DNA of 64,000 nucleotides from Planctomycetota bacterium (GTDB lineage Bacteria > Planctomycetota > UBA8742 > UBA2392). The position numbers and the translations under genes were made by a program. Positions 44,300 through 53,275 of this stretch are shown piece by piece. The notes under the pieces were generated by a model. That model saw only the letters and a list, made by a program, of their open reading frames with translations. It was not told where the DNA came from and did no database searches. Location of the stretch: positions 806,001 to 870,000 of the forward strand of contig JAOSKM010000002.1 of the NCBI GenBank assembly GCA_027493625.1, in the 5' to 3' direction. How positions within the stretch are numbered: position 1 is the stretch's first letter; each line of letters starts with the position of its first letter.

Positions 44300-45963
44300 T
44301 TCGCGGCTCCTTCCAGCTTCAGGTCCAGGACCACGGTGTGGGTGACGTCGTAGCCCTGGGCGCTGTCATTCGCCTTGGATTCACCGGGAATCACCTGCTG
44401 CACGCCGCCCAGGGCGCGCAGGATGTCGCGCAGCTTGTTGTTCACCTCGATCGGGTCGGCGCCGGGCTTCTTCTCGATGAAGAAGCTCATCTTCAGCACC
44501 GTGCGCGGCTTGAAATCCTTGGCCCCGCTGGGGTTGGCCGTCTCGGTCTGCAGCTCCGCGCTGCGCACCCGCACCGTGTCAGGCCGCCTGGCCGAGAACT
44601 GCACCAGCACTTCCGTGGCGACGCGGCCGGGCATCAGCGCGCCGGCGGTGGCCTCGAACCGCTTGTCGGCGCGAAGCTGGGCGGACTCGTGGGCGGGAAT
44701 TTCGCCGGAGGCGGCGACGTAACGCCCGATGGGCCCCTGCTGGCGGTCGCGCAGGGTTTTGTCCGCGTCGTCCAGCGTACGGCTGCTCAGGATGTAGAGC
44801 GGCAGCACGATGGCGATCACCAGTGCTGCAGCGAGGTACAGGAACAGGCTCTTGTTCAGGAACTCGCGGCGGCGGCGCAGGCTGGCGGGCTCGAAGGTGG
44901 CGCGCTCGGCCTTGGGGTCGCTTGCCAGCACGGCGAGCCCGACCGCCAGCGCCAGCGCGGGGCGGTAGGCCCGGCAGGTCTCGAGGGTCTGCTCGTCGGC
45001 GCCGTCGGTCTCGACGTTGCGCAGGGGGTCGAAGACCTCGACCGTCTTGCGCACGCGGTTCATCATCAGCTCGCGCAGGCCGGGGATGGCGGCGCCGGGC
45101 CCGCAGAGCACGATCTTGCGGGCGTCCAGCTTGGGGGCCTTCTGGGCGCCCTTGGCGAGCATGATGGTGCTGGTGATCTGCTGGAAGACGCGGGATGCGA
45201 CCTCCTGGCCGCCCTGCACGCCGCGGTCGCCGCTGAGGTTGTCGGCGGCCACGCTGGGGCGCAGGTCGATCTGCTGGAACAGCACCTGGCGGATGGCGTC
45301 GCGATCGCCGCCGTACTCGGGCAGCAGGCGGGTGATGAAGTCGTTGACGCCGATGTTGATGCTGCGCGCGTACAGCAGCGCGCCCTCGCGCACCAGGATC
45401 ACGTCGGTGCTGTCGTCGCCGATGTTGGCGTACATCAGCACGTGCTCGGTGTCCATGTCGCCGCTGAGCCTGTAGGCCTGGAACAGTGCGGCGCAGCCGG
45501 GGATCAGCTCGCCGGTTTCGATGCCCGCGGACTTCAGGCTGCCGGCGAAGTGGTCGATCACCTCTTCGCGCGCCAGCGCCACGTGGATGGCGGGCGCGTA
45601 GTCGAAGTCGGCGCCCGGCACGTAATCGGCCATGATGCGCGCGTCTTCGCCGCCGATCTCGTCGGCTTCCATGCGCACCTGCTGCTCGATCATCTTGGGG
45701 TTGCTGGTGGCCGTCAGCACGAAGCGGTAGTACACGTCGCGCCCGGGTACCAGCGTGGCGGGCAGCCCGGGCTTGACGCCGATGTTGCGCAGCGCGCGGA
45801 AGGTGCTGCCCAGCGGGGCCGATGCATGGAACTCGGGTTTCTGCTCCGGGTCCACGCTGAAGCCCGGCAGCACCAGCGCCTTCTTGAGCTTGTAACGTCC
45901 GCCCTTGCGGGACAGGCCCACCAGGATGCTCAGGTTGCTCTCTATGTCGAAGCCGTAGGCCAC
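44296..45963 (-). CDS. PilM-PilN fusion protein
   Basis: This 555-residue protein joins two pilus components that are usually separate. Residues 1-350 are PilM-like actin fold (AYGFDIESNLSILVGLSR, HVLMYANIGDDSTDVILVRE, IVLCGPGAAIPGLRELM). A helix near residue 375 (FLYLAAALVIAIVLPLYIL) and a coiled coil with a ferredoxin-like end form the PilN-like part. In type IV pili PilM binds the PilN tail in the cytoplasm, so a fusion fixes that contact. It is 3 nt downstream of the FHA gene. Confidence 0.75.
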   Translation of the reverse strand: MAYGFDIESNLSILVGLSRKGGRYKLKKALVLPGFSVDPEQKPEFHASAPLGSTFRALRNIGVKPGLPATLVPGRDVYYRFVLTATSNPKMIEQQVRMEADEIGGEDARIMADYVPGADFDYAPAIHVALAREEVIDHFAGSLKSAGIETGELIPGCAALFQAYRLSGDMDTEHVLMYANIGDDSTDVILVREGALLYARSINIGVNDFITRLLPEYGGDRDAIRQVLFQQIDLRPSVAADNLSGDRGVQGGQEVASRVFQQITSTIMLAKGAQKAPKLDARKIVLCGPGAAIPGLRELMMNRVRKTVEVFDPLRNVETDGADEQTLETCRAYRPALALAVGLAVLASDPKAERATFEPASLRRRREFLNKSLFLYLAAALVIAIVLPLYILSSRTLDDADKTLRDRQQGPIGRYVAASGEIPAHESAQLRADKRFEATAGALMPGRVATEVLVQFSARRPDTVRVRSAELQTETANPSGAKDFKPRTVLKMSFFIEKKPGADPIEVNNKLRDILRALGGVQQVIPGESKANDSAQGYDVTHTVVLDLKLEGAAK

Positions 45964-45966
45964 TGG

Positions 45967-48900
45967 CTATTTCCCCTCTTCCGCGGGCGGCAGGTCGGCG
46001 GGCAGGCGGCGGCGCATCTCGGTGATGCGTTTCTGCAGTTCGCCCTCGCGGCCGATCCACTCGTTGGCGCGCAGCTCGGCGGGCAGGCCCGCGTCGCGCA
46101 GCCAGCCCTTCTCGTCGCTGCTGAGCAGGCCGGCCAGCAGCTTGCTTTCCACCAGGTTCATCAGGTCGCGCGCCTGCATGGCGCGGTCGCGCGCGATGTT
46201 GCGCAGGTTCTGCCTGCCGTAGTCGTCCATCTCGCCCAGCAGGATGGCGGCGACGTCCAGCATGCGCTCCTTGGCCTCGATGCCGCGCAGGCAGCGCGGG
46301 TAGTTCACCACCACCGCGTGCAGCTTCACCATGCCCTGCACGTACTGGCCGCTGTCCAGGAAGTCGCGGGCGCTGACCATGAACGACTCACTCTCACGCT
46401 GCTCGATCTCGACCTCCAGCACGAACAGCGAGCGGCGTGCGATCCCGGCCAGCTGGTCGAACTCGGCCGCCAGCTCGATCAGCTCGCGCAGCGCGTCGCG
46501 CGCCACGCCGGCCGACTCCTTGGTGCGCGGCAGCATGTTGTCGCTGATCACCGCGCGCAGCATCGGCATGGCGTCCTTGCTCCAGCGTTCGCTGGCGGCG
46601 TGCAGCTTGTCGGCCGAGGTGATCGCCTCCTCCATCGCCGCGCGGTACAGCTGCTCGTTGCGGGTCAGCTGCGGCACGTTGATGCCGTCGCGCAGCTCGA
46701 TCAGCCGCAGGCTGTAGTGCTTGCTGGCGGCGTCCACGGCCTGCGCCGCGGCGGCAACCTCGTTCTGGTTGTACAGGTAGTCGCGGAAGATGCTCAGCGC
46801 GCGGTCCATCCGGTCCATCTGGTCTTCGCCTGGCTGCACGGCCGCCACCATGGCCACCAGGTCCTCCAGCTCGTCGCGGCCCTGGCCGCGCTCGAACTTC
46901 AGGGCCAGGGTGCCCTGCGCGACCAGCATCAGCTCGCGCCCGGCCGGGTGCTGCTGCGCCAGTACGCCCGGCGCGCTGCCCTCGACGGCCAGCACGCGGT
47001 TGCCGCTGCCGGTGTCGGCCGACAGCAGCACGGCGAACTCGCTGCGCGTGTCACGCCCGGTGCCCAGCTCGTGGGCGTAGGCCCGGGGCGCGGCGCCCGG
47101 CTCTTCAAAGCGCACCAGTTCGGCGGGCGCCCAGGCCGGCGTGGCCAGCGCCTGCAGGCACACGTAGCGCGCAGCCTTGTCGATCGTGCCGGCTTCGGTG
47201 GGCTGCACCGCGGCGGACAGCGCGGGCTTGCCGTCGCGCGAGCCGAGCTCGAGCGCAAGCTGCACCGCGTGCCCCGCCAGAGGGTCGAAGTAGCGGTACT
47301 TGACGTACAGCTTGTTGTCCGAGCGCTGGACTTCCGGCCTGGCCGTCAGCATCTCCAGTACATGCAGCGGGTCGCGGCGCTGCGGCGCCTGGAACAACAG
47401 GAAGCGCCCGCCCCGCAGGTACACGCCGTCCGGGCCGTTCAGCGAAAGGTTGCCGCGGTCGTCGATCTGCCAGTTCATGCCGTCGCCGCCGCCGACGCTC
47501 TGGGGAGCGAACCAGTTTTCCGCCGCTGTGTCGGCGCTGACATTCACGTCGTCGAAGGCGACGCTGCCCTGCGTGCCGGTCATCCCGAGCGCCACGGCGA
47601 ACAGCCTGGCGCCGGCCGGAACGGCCGCGCTGCCGGTCAGCTCGGTCCAGTCGCCCATGCGGGTGCGCGCGGTGATGGGGGTTACCAGCAGCGGCTCGGG
47701 GTCGCGCTTGCCGGCGTACCAGAACACGGAGACCAGCGCCGAGCCGAAGCGGTCCGCCGACGCCTCGCCGTTGATGGCGAACGCGCTGACCTTCACGCCG
47801 CCGGCAGGCGCTTCCATGCGCTCGCTGACCACGTAGCTGGCCTGGTTGGCCGCCCCGAAGCGTGATATCTGCATGGCGTAACGGCCGCCCTTGGCGCCTT
47901 CCACCAGGTTGAAGCTGTCGGTGCCGCTGACGACGTAGCTCCAGCCCTTGGCGTAGCCGCCTTCGTCCACGTCGTCGAAGCTGGGGTTGTTGGCCAGCAG
48001 GCCGCCTTCGCGCGAGGGCGGGTAGTTGCCCTCGCCGCCGCCGGAAGCCGTGCCGTCGTCCTTGAGCATGGTCCAGGCCGCGAACAGGATCGCGCCCGCG
48101 ACGGCGACCACCACGATGGCCTCGACCACGGCGAAGATTCCGCCGCCGCCGGACTTGAACTTGATCTCCTGGCTGAGAGCCGCCTTGTCGTCGTCCTCGT
48201 TCAGGGCCGCCTGCTCGGCGGGCGTGGCCATGATGGTGGCGGGCTGGCCGGGCTCCGGCTCGTCCAGGTCAGCGCTTTCGCCGGCCTGGCCCGGCGGCTT
48301 CAGGCGCGCCTGCACCTCGGCCGCGGCGATGGCCGGCGCGGTGCGGCCGCTGCTGACGTCGTCGCGGCCCTGCAGCTGGAACTTGAACAGCTGCTGGCCC
48401 AGCAGCACCTTCATGCCCGGCTTGAGCACCACGGGGCCGGTGATCTTTTCGCCGTTGATGACGACGCCGTTGGTGCTGCCCAGGTCTTCGATCACGTAGT
48501 TCACGCCGTCGCGACGGATGCGCGCGTGGTGGCCCGAGGCCTTGCCGTCGTTCTCGAGACACAGCTGGGTGTCGTGCTTGCGCCCGATGATGAACGGGTC
48601 GGTGGTGATGGGGTGGATTTTGTCGAGCAGCGTGCCCTTCATCAGCACCAGCGCGGCGGGCGCCAGCACGGTGCGGGTGCTGTCGGTTTTCTCGGCGGTG
48701 GGGGGCGCGGCGGATTCATCGCCGAAGTCGGAGGGCGCGCCGCGCGTGGACTGCACGCCGGCCATCACGGTGTTGGCGCCGGGGCCGCCCACTTCCTCGA
48801 ACAGCATGTCGCAGGTGCCGATGGTGACCACGTCGCCCGGCTTGACCAGCGCCTCGCGCACGCGCCTTCCATTAAGGAAGGTGCCGTTCTGGCTTTCGAG

Positions 48901-49110
48901 GTCCACGATCGACCAGCCGTCTTCTCTGGGCTCAAAGCGGCAGTGGGCGCGGGAAAGCCGGTTGTCCTGGATCACTACGTTGGCGTGGCTGGCGGAACGC
49001 CCGACCGTCACGGCCTCCGTGAGGTCGACTGCCGCGTGCTCGAGCTTTTGAAGACAATTCGGGGCATAGCGCAGGCCGGACTGCGTTCGGGTCAACACTG
49101 CCGGGGGCAT
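45967..49110 (-). CDS. double-FHA transmembrane protein heading the pilus-like operon
   Basis: The 1047-residue product has two N-terminal FHA domains. FHA1 has TVGRSASHANVVIQDNRLSR and SQNGTFLNGRRV. FHA2 has IIGRKHDTQLC and STNGVVINGEKI. A membrane helix near residue 340 (FAVVEAIVVVAVAGAILFAAW) leads to a jelly-roll-like carbohydrate-binding-type region and a long coiled coil. The layout implies that phosphothreonine sensing inside is linked to structures outside. No kinase gene is adjacent. Confidence 0.8.
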   Translation of the reverse strand: MPPAVLTRTQSGLRYAPNCLQKLEHAAVDLTEAVTVGRSASHANVVIQDNRLSRAHCRFEPREDGWSIVDLESQNGTFLNGRRVREALVKPGDVVTIGTCDMLFEEVGGPGANTVMAGVQSTRGAPSDFGDESAAPPTAEKTDSTRTVLAPAALVLMKGTLLDKIHPITTDPFIIGRKHDTQLCLENDGKASGHHARIRRDGVNYVIEDLGSTNGVVINGEKITGPVVLKPGMKVLLGQQLFKFQLQGRDDVSSGRTAPAIAAAEVQARLKPPGQAGESADLDEPEPGQPATIMATPAEQAALNEDDDKAALSQEIKFKSGGGGIFAVVEAIVVVAVAGAILFAAWTMLKDDGTASGGGEGNYPPSREGGLLANNPSFDDVDEGGYAKGWSYVVSGTDSFNLVEGAKGGRYAMQISRFGAANQASYVVSERMEAPAGGVKVSAFAINGEASADRFGSALVSVFWYAGKRDPEPLLVTPITARTRMGDWTELTGSAAVPAGARLFAVALGMTGTQGSVAFDDVNVSADTAAENWFAPQSVGGGDGMNWQIDDRGNLSLNGPDGVYLRGGRFLLFQAPQRRDPLHVLEMLTARPEVQRSDNKLYVKYRYFDPLAGHAVQLALELGSRDGKPALSAAVQPTEAGTIDKAARYVCLQALATPAWAPAELVRFEEPGAAPRAYAHELGTGRDTRSEFAVLLSADTGSGNRVLAVEGSAPGVLAQQHPAGRELMLVAQGTLALKFERGQGRDELEDLVAMVAAVQPGEDQMDRMDRALSIFRDYLYNQNEVAAAAQAVDAASKHYSLRLIELRDGINVPQLTRNEQLYRAAMEEAITSADKLHAASERWSKDAMPMLRAVISDNMLPRTKESAGVARDALRELIELAAEFDQLAGIARRSLFVLEVEIEQRESESFMVSARDFLDSGQYVQGMVKLHAVVVNYPRCLRGIEAKERMLDVAAILLGEMDDYGRQNLRNIARDRAMQARDLMNLVESKLLAGLLSSDEKGWLRDAGLPAELRANEWIGREGELQKRITEMRRRLPADLPPAEEGK

Positions 49111-49229
49111 TTCGGCGCAAGTCTACGGGCAAATCCGGGTTGTGACAAGGATGGCGCACCACGCCCGTTTACCGCACCCGCGCAACAAACGGCCATCTAA
49201 CCCGATCCGCAAAAGGCGGTTGCGCGGAA

Positions 49230-49715
49230 TCAGCCCAGCTTGTCGCGTTCTTCGCGGATGGCTTCCAGCTCGGCGATGGCTTCGAAATCCTTGGGCCGAC
49301 CGGCCGCGCGTTTGACCTCGATCAGCTTGTCGAGTGTGATGCAGCGGCACTCGATGCCGAACACGTGCTCGAGTGTGGTGTCGGGCAGCAGGTCTTCGTA
49401 GCTGCCGCCGCCGGAAATCTCGCCGATCAGGTCGATGGGCCCCAGCCTGGTGGTCAGCGTGAAGTTGAGCCCGCGCTCCAGCGTGGCGGCGTCCCATTGG
49501 AACGGCAGCCCCGGCGGCGCGCCACGCAGGTAGGGTTCCTGGTCGGCAAGGGCCGCAATCACGCGTTTCAGGTTGGTCGGCGTTCGGCGGTAGACGACAT
49601 CAACGTCCAGTGTCGCGCGAGTAGCGCCATGGGCCCAGGCGGCAACGCCGCCCACGAGGATGAACTCGACGCCGGCCTTGGCCAGGGCGAGCAGGCAACC
49701 CTGAAGACCGTTCAT
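49230..49715 (-). CDS. nucleotidyltransferase-fold protein (AbiEii/MNT-like)
   Basis: The 161-residue product has the minimal nucleotidyltransferase motif GGVAAWAHG followed by RATLDVDVVYRR, where the Asp-x-Asp pair is expected to bind metal. The end (ITLDKLIEVKRAAGRPKDF) is typical of this group. It overlaps the 64-residue gene upstream (ATGA). Such pairs resemble toxin-antitoxin or antiviral modules, but the partner is not a recognised HEPN or AbiEi protein. Confidence 0.75.
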   Translation of the reverse strand: MNGLQGCLLALAKAGVEFILVGGVAAWAHGATRATLDVDVVYRRTPTNLKRVIAALADQEPYLRGAPPGLPFQWDAATLERGLNFTLTTRLGPIDLIGEISGGGSYEDLLPDTTLEHVFGIECRCITLDKLIEVKRAAGRPKDFEAIAELEAIREERDKLG

Positions 49716-49906
49716 TGCGCCCTTCGTTTAGACTGCGCCGCGCGGCGCAGTTCTTCCAGGTCTTCCATGAACTTGATCATCCGCAGGATGCGCTGCTCCG
49801 GCGTCAGCTTCAGCGCCTCGCGGATCAGTGTGCGGTCGACGTCCTTCTTGTACAGGTCGATAATGTCGTCGAGCGAGGAGCGCTCGCGTGTCGTCTGCGG
49901 GGCCAT
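49712..49906 (-). CDS. small helical partner of the nucleotidyltransferase
   Basis: The 64-residue, highly charged helical protein contains DLYKKDVDRTLIREALKLTP and EQRILRMIKFMEDLEELRR. Genes of this type often precede such nucleotidyltransferase genes. Its stop overlaps the downstream start. I infer a two-gene module, with this as the smaller regulator or substrate. Confidence 0.65.
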   Translation of the reverse strand: MAPQTTRERSSLDDIIDLYKKDVDRTLIREALKLTPEQRILRMIKFMEDLEELRRAAQSKRRAQ

Positions 49907-50048
49907 GGGCCAACCCTCCGGCTACATGCTACCAGCCGCCCCGAACCGCGTCACTTGCGGGATTGACCGGGATGCCCCGGAAATGTCGCACCCACTTGTA
50001 TGCTTTTTCGCGTGGCCCGATGGCGGGCCGAAACCTACGAGGTGCAAG

Positions 50049-50420
50049 ATGGGAAGAAAGTCGAGAAACAAGCGTATGCGCAGGCTGCTGCGCCCGGCCG
50101 CGAACCCCGGCCGGCGCGTGGAGCCGCGGGTCTCCAGTGCGCGGGCCAAGGTGAAGCGCCTGCTGGAAGCCATGGTGGACGCGGCCACGGAAGACCTGGC
50201 CGGCGGGGTGGAAAAGCCCCGGGTCAGCTACGGCCAGGCCCTGCGCGCGGGCGAGCTGCTGGTGCGCTACGAGGCCGAGGAAGCAGCCGAGGAAGCGGCC
50301 GAACAGGACGAGCCTGCGGACGAATCCGAGGAAGCCGAGGCCGCCGACTGGCCCGAGCCGGAGTTTGCAGCGCCGGCCGGCGCAGAAAGCGAGGCAGCGC
50401 CCAGCGCCCGCACCGGGTAG
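50049..50420 (+). CDS. hypothetical basic/acidic protein, 123 residues
   Basis: The start MGRKSRNKRMRRLLRPAANP follows GAGGTG. A strongly basic N terminus gives way to an Ala/Glu-rich acidic tail (EEAAEEAAEQDEPADE). No family is recognised. Charge asymmetry is similar to nucleic-acid- or ribosome-associated small proteins. Confidence 0.55.
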   Translation: MGRKSRNKRMRRLLRPAANPGRRVEPRVSSARAKVKRLLEAMVDAATEDLAGGVEKPRVSYGQALRAGELLVRYEAEEAAEEAAEQDEPADESEEAEAADWPEPEFAAPAGAESEAAPSARTG

Positions 50421-50487
50421 CGATGGCCGCTCTTTGAAAACCTTGGCTTTGTGATCCTGTTGTGCGCTAACTTGTAGCTGGTGTTCG

Positions 50488-51660
50488 ATGGCCTATCGCA
50501 AGCTACGACCGTGGATCGTCTCCGCTGCTGCATTCGCCTTCTTTGTGGCGGCGCTGTGGTATTCCGCGCCACCGACAGACGGGCCACCCGGCAGCCGCGC
50601 GCCGGTGATCTCGCCCAATGAGGGGCCACCACCCGCAGTTTCGCCGGCCCGGTCCAACAGTGAAGGCCCGACCGAGCCGATTGCGGGCAATCAACCTGTC
50701 GCAGAAGTCCCGCAGGTCAATGTTCCCGAGAACCAACCCGAGCCGCCGGAGAGCCCTCCCCAAGCTGTCGAGCGCAGTATCGAGAGCCTGAAGGAACTCG
50801 TGAAGCTGGCAATTGCGAGCAAGGACACCGCTGCGATTCTGGAGAGTTTCGTCGAGCTGCAATCCCGTGGGCCGGAAGGTGTCGAAGCCGCCGCTTCGCT
50901 GCTGGATCTGTTGCTGGCCCCGACCGACAGCGAGGTTGATTTCCCGCGTTCTGCACCCCCGGCAGGCTGGCCGACCCTTGAAAGCTGGCTTCATCTCTTC
51001 ACGCCGCCGCTGGTGGAGTACGTCGTGGAGCAAGTCAAACCACTCCGGGCAATCGTGGAGATATTCTGTCAAATTCACTTGATGGATTGGTGGGACTACG
51101 AGGAACGCGTCAGGCTTTCCGGGGAACTGCTGCTCAAACCGGCAGGCGACGGAGAGTCCAGGGATTGGGTGCTCTATTGCGCCGTGCTGGCTCTGCAGCA
51201 TCTGCCGGGATCAAAGGCCGCCGACTACGCGACGAAGTTTCTGGAGCTTCCGCCAGTTGGTGACACTGAGAGGGCTCGTTACGGCGCGGTTTGGGTGGTA
51301 GCGCGGCGCGGCAGCGATGCCGACTGGGTTCTGCTGGAACACCTGAACATGAAGGACCCCGCCGAGCGGGTGCGGGGGACGGCCAAGTACCACCTGCTGG
51401 CCAGAGGATGCAACGAGACCGGAGTACTTGTCGTCGACTTGACCAATCAAGGGACTGCCGCTGCGGCCGGAGTAAAGACAGGCGATGTCATCACGTCGGC
51501 AAATGGTAAAGCCGTCGAGTACATGGAGGACCTGCCGTTCGGAGCAGGTGGGCCGTTGCGTTTGCGGATTTCGCGCCAGGGTGCGGAGATGGAATTCGAC
51601 CTGGAGGCCGGAAACCACGGGATCTCCGGCTACCACGTTCCTCCAGCTTTCCATAAATGA
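50488..51660 (+). CDS. membrane-anchored protein with C-terminal PDZ-like domain
   Basis: The 390-residue product has a membrane helix (WIVSAAAFAFFVAALWYS), a proline-rich linker (EGPPPAVSPARSNSEGPTE) and a helical HEAT-like middle. A PDZ-like end (LVVDLTNQGTAAAAGVKTGD followed by VITSANGKAVEY) closes the protein. Composition is less GC-rich than the surroundings. It faces icd convergently. Function unknown. Confidence 0.65.
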   Translation: MAYRKLRPWIVSAAAFAFFVAALWYSAPPTDGPPGSRAPVISPNEGPPPAVSPARSNSEGPTEPIAGNQPVAEVPQVNVPENQPEPPESPPQAVERSIESLKELVKLAIASKDTAAILESFVELQSRGPEGVEAAASLLDLLLAPTDSEVDFPRSAPPAGWPTLESWLHLFTPPLVEYVVEQVKPLRAIVEIFCQIHLMDWWDYEERVRLSGELLLKPAGDGESRDWVLYCAVLALQHLPGSKAADYATKFLELPPVGDTERARYGAVWVVARRGSDADWVLLEHLNMKDPAERVRGTAKYHLLARGCNETGVLVVDLTNQGTAAAAGVKTGDVITSANGKAVEYMEDLPFGAGGPLRLRISRQGAEMEFDLEAGNHGISGYHVPPAFHK

Positions 51661-51661
51661 A

Positions 51662-51686
51662 CCAGGGCCGGCTGGGCCGGCCCTGG
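51662..51686. terminator. hairpin between convergent genes
   Basis: CCAGGGCCGG/CCGGCCCTGG (10 bp) with a 5-nt loop lies between the PDZ gene and icd stops. It has no T-tract on the plus strand. Confidence 0.45.
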
Positions 51687-51714
51687 GGTGGTGCTGCCTG
51701 ATGCACTTCGCGCA

Positions 51715-52989
51715 TTACATCTGGCCGATCATGGCGTCGCCGAATTCGGCTGTACCGAGCTTGGTGGCGCCCGGGATCTGGCGCTCGAAGTCGTAGGTCA
51801 CGGTCTTGGCGCGGATCGCGCCCTGCAGGCCCTTGTAGACCAGGTCGCGCGCTTCGGTCCAGCCCATCCACTCGAACATCATCGCGCCGGAAAGGACTAC
51901 TGCACCGGGGTTGATCACGTTCTTGTCGGCGTACTTCGGCGCCGTGCCGTGGGTGGCCTCGAACACCGCCGCGTTGTCGCCGATGTTCGCGCCGGGCGCG
52001 ATGCCCAGGCCGCCGACCTGCGCGGCTGCAGCATCGCTCAGGTAGTCGCCGTTCAGGTTCATGGTCACCAGCATGCGGTACTCGGCCGGGCGCAGCAGGA
52101 TCTGCTGGAAGGCGCTGTCCGCGATGCGGTCTTTCACCAGGATCTTGCCGGCCGGCATCTTGCCGTCGTGCTTGGACCACAGTTCGTCCTCGGTGACGAC
52201 GTGGTCGCGGAACTCGGTGGTGGCAAGCTCATAGCACCAGTCACGGAAGGCGCCTTCCGTGTACTTCATGATGTTGCCCTTGTGGATGATCGCCACGTCG
52301 GGAATGTTGTGCTTGATGGCGTAGCGCATGGCGCGCCGCATGTGGCGCTGGCTCTTGAACTTGGTGACGGGCTTGATGCCGATACCCGCGCCCTCGGGCA
52401 GCTTCTTGCCCTTGGTGGAGGGGTCGCCTGCCAGCACCGCGTTCAGGGCCTCGATCACCTTCTTGGCTTCCGGGGTGTCGGCCTTCCACTCGATGCCGGA
52501 GTACACGTCTTCGGTGTTCTCGCGGAAGATGATGATGTTGACGTCTTTGGGGTCCTTCATCGGGCTCGGCACGCCCTCGAAGTAGCGCACCGGGCGCTGG
52601 CACGAGTACAGGTCAAGCAGCTGGCGCAGTGCCACGTTCAGGCTGCGGATGCCGCCGCCCACCGGGGTGGTCAGCGGGCCCTTGATCGCGACGCCGAAGT
52701 ACTTGATGGCCTCAAGCGTGTCGTCGGGCAGCCAGGTGCTGTACTTCTCGTTGGCCTTTTCGCCCGCGTAGACTTCGAACCAGTGCACCTTGCGCTTGCC
52801 GCCGTAGGCCTTCTTGATCGCCGCGTCGAACACGCGCACGGAAGCCTTCCAGATGTCGCGGCCGGTACCGTCGCCCTCGATGTAGGGGATGACGGGGTTG
52901 TCGGGAACGATGGGTTCGCCGTCTTTGAAGGTAATGCGCTGGCCTTCGGCAGGCGCCTTGAGGTCCTTGAACTTCGGTGCGTCGGTCAT
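51715..52989 (-). CDS. icd: isocitrate dehydrogenase (NADP-dependent type)
   Basis: This 424-residue TCA-cycle enzyme oxidises isocitrate to 2-oxoglutarate. Recognisable parts include the substrate loop [20 protein letters not shown] and the region with the regulatory serine, plus [35 protein letters not shown] carries the metal-binding aspartates, and [15 protein letters not shown] lies near the cofactor site. Length and order match bacterial homodimeric Icd. Gene stands alone. Confidence 0.96.
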   Translation of the reverse strand: MTDAPKFKDLKAPAEGQRITFKDGEPIVPDNPVIPYIEGDGTGRDIWKASVRVFDAAIKKAYGGKRKVHWFEVYAGEKANEKYSTWLPDDTLEAIKYFGVAIKGPLTTPVGGGIRSLNVALRQLLDLYSCQRPVRYFEGVPSPMKDPKDVNIIIFRENTEDVYSGIEWKADTPEAKKVIEALNAVLAGDPSTKGKKLPEGAGIGIKPVTKFKSQRHMRRAMRYAIKHNIPDVAIIHKGNIMKYTEGAFRDWCYELATTEFRDHVVTEDELWSKHDGKMPAGKILVKDRIADSAFQQILLRPAEYRMLVTMNLNGDYLSDAAAAQVGGLGIAPGANIGDNAAVFEATHGTAPKYADKNVINPGAVVLSGAMMFEWMGWTEARDLVYKGLQGAIRAKTVTYDFERQIPGATKLGTAEFGDAMIGQM

Positions 52990-53275
52990 TGCGTGCCCTC
53001 GCGAGTCGGAAAATTGCGGACCGGCATGTTAGAGGCGCAGTCTCAGGAATCAACGAGCGGTTTGAAGCGGAATCACACACGGACTGGTGTCACAGCAGGC
53101 GGCAGGCGGCAGGCAACGCCATGGCGCTCCCTGAACACGAAAAGCACTCAATGCGCGCGGGGCTCTTTGCGCCCCCGCGCCTTCGCGTGGCCTTCTGTTT
53201 TTACTTTTCGTGGATTCGATGACAGGGACAGTCCCCTGCGGGGACAGTCCCTTCACCCAGCGGCACGCTGCGCTC
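52990..53275. repeat. repeat-rich gap between icd and the MacB-like permease gene
   Basis: A 7-bp series (GCAGGCG words) lies at 53094-53112. GTGGCC/CACGAAA-type repeats with GCCCCCGCGCCTTCGCGTGG lie at 53135-53215, related to the arms near 31874 and 32101. A GGGACTGTCCC-type pair is at 53224-53251. No gene is seen. Confidence 0.65.

Noticed and set aside
44338..47865. A 1175-codon open frame on the plus strand opposite the pilus-like operon
   Set aside because: It lies antisense to well-supported FHA and PilM-PilN genes. Its composition (Ala, Gly, Val, His, Gln) is what high-GC antisense frames produce, and no domain is seen.
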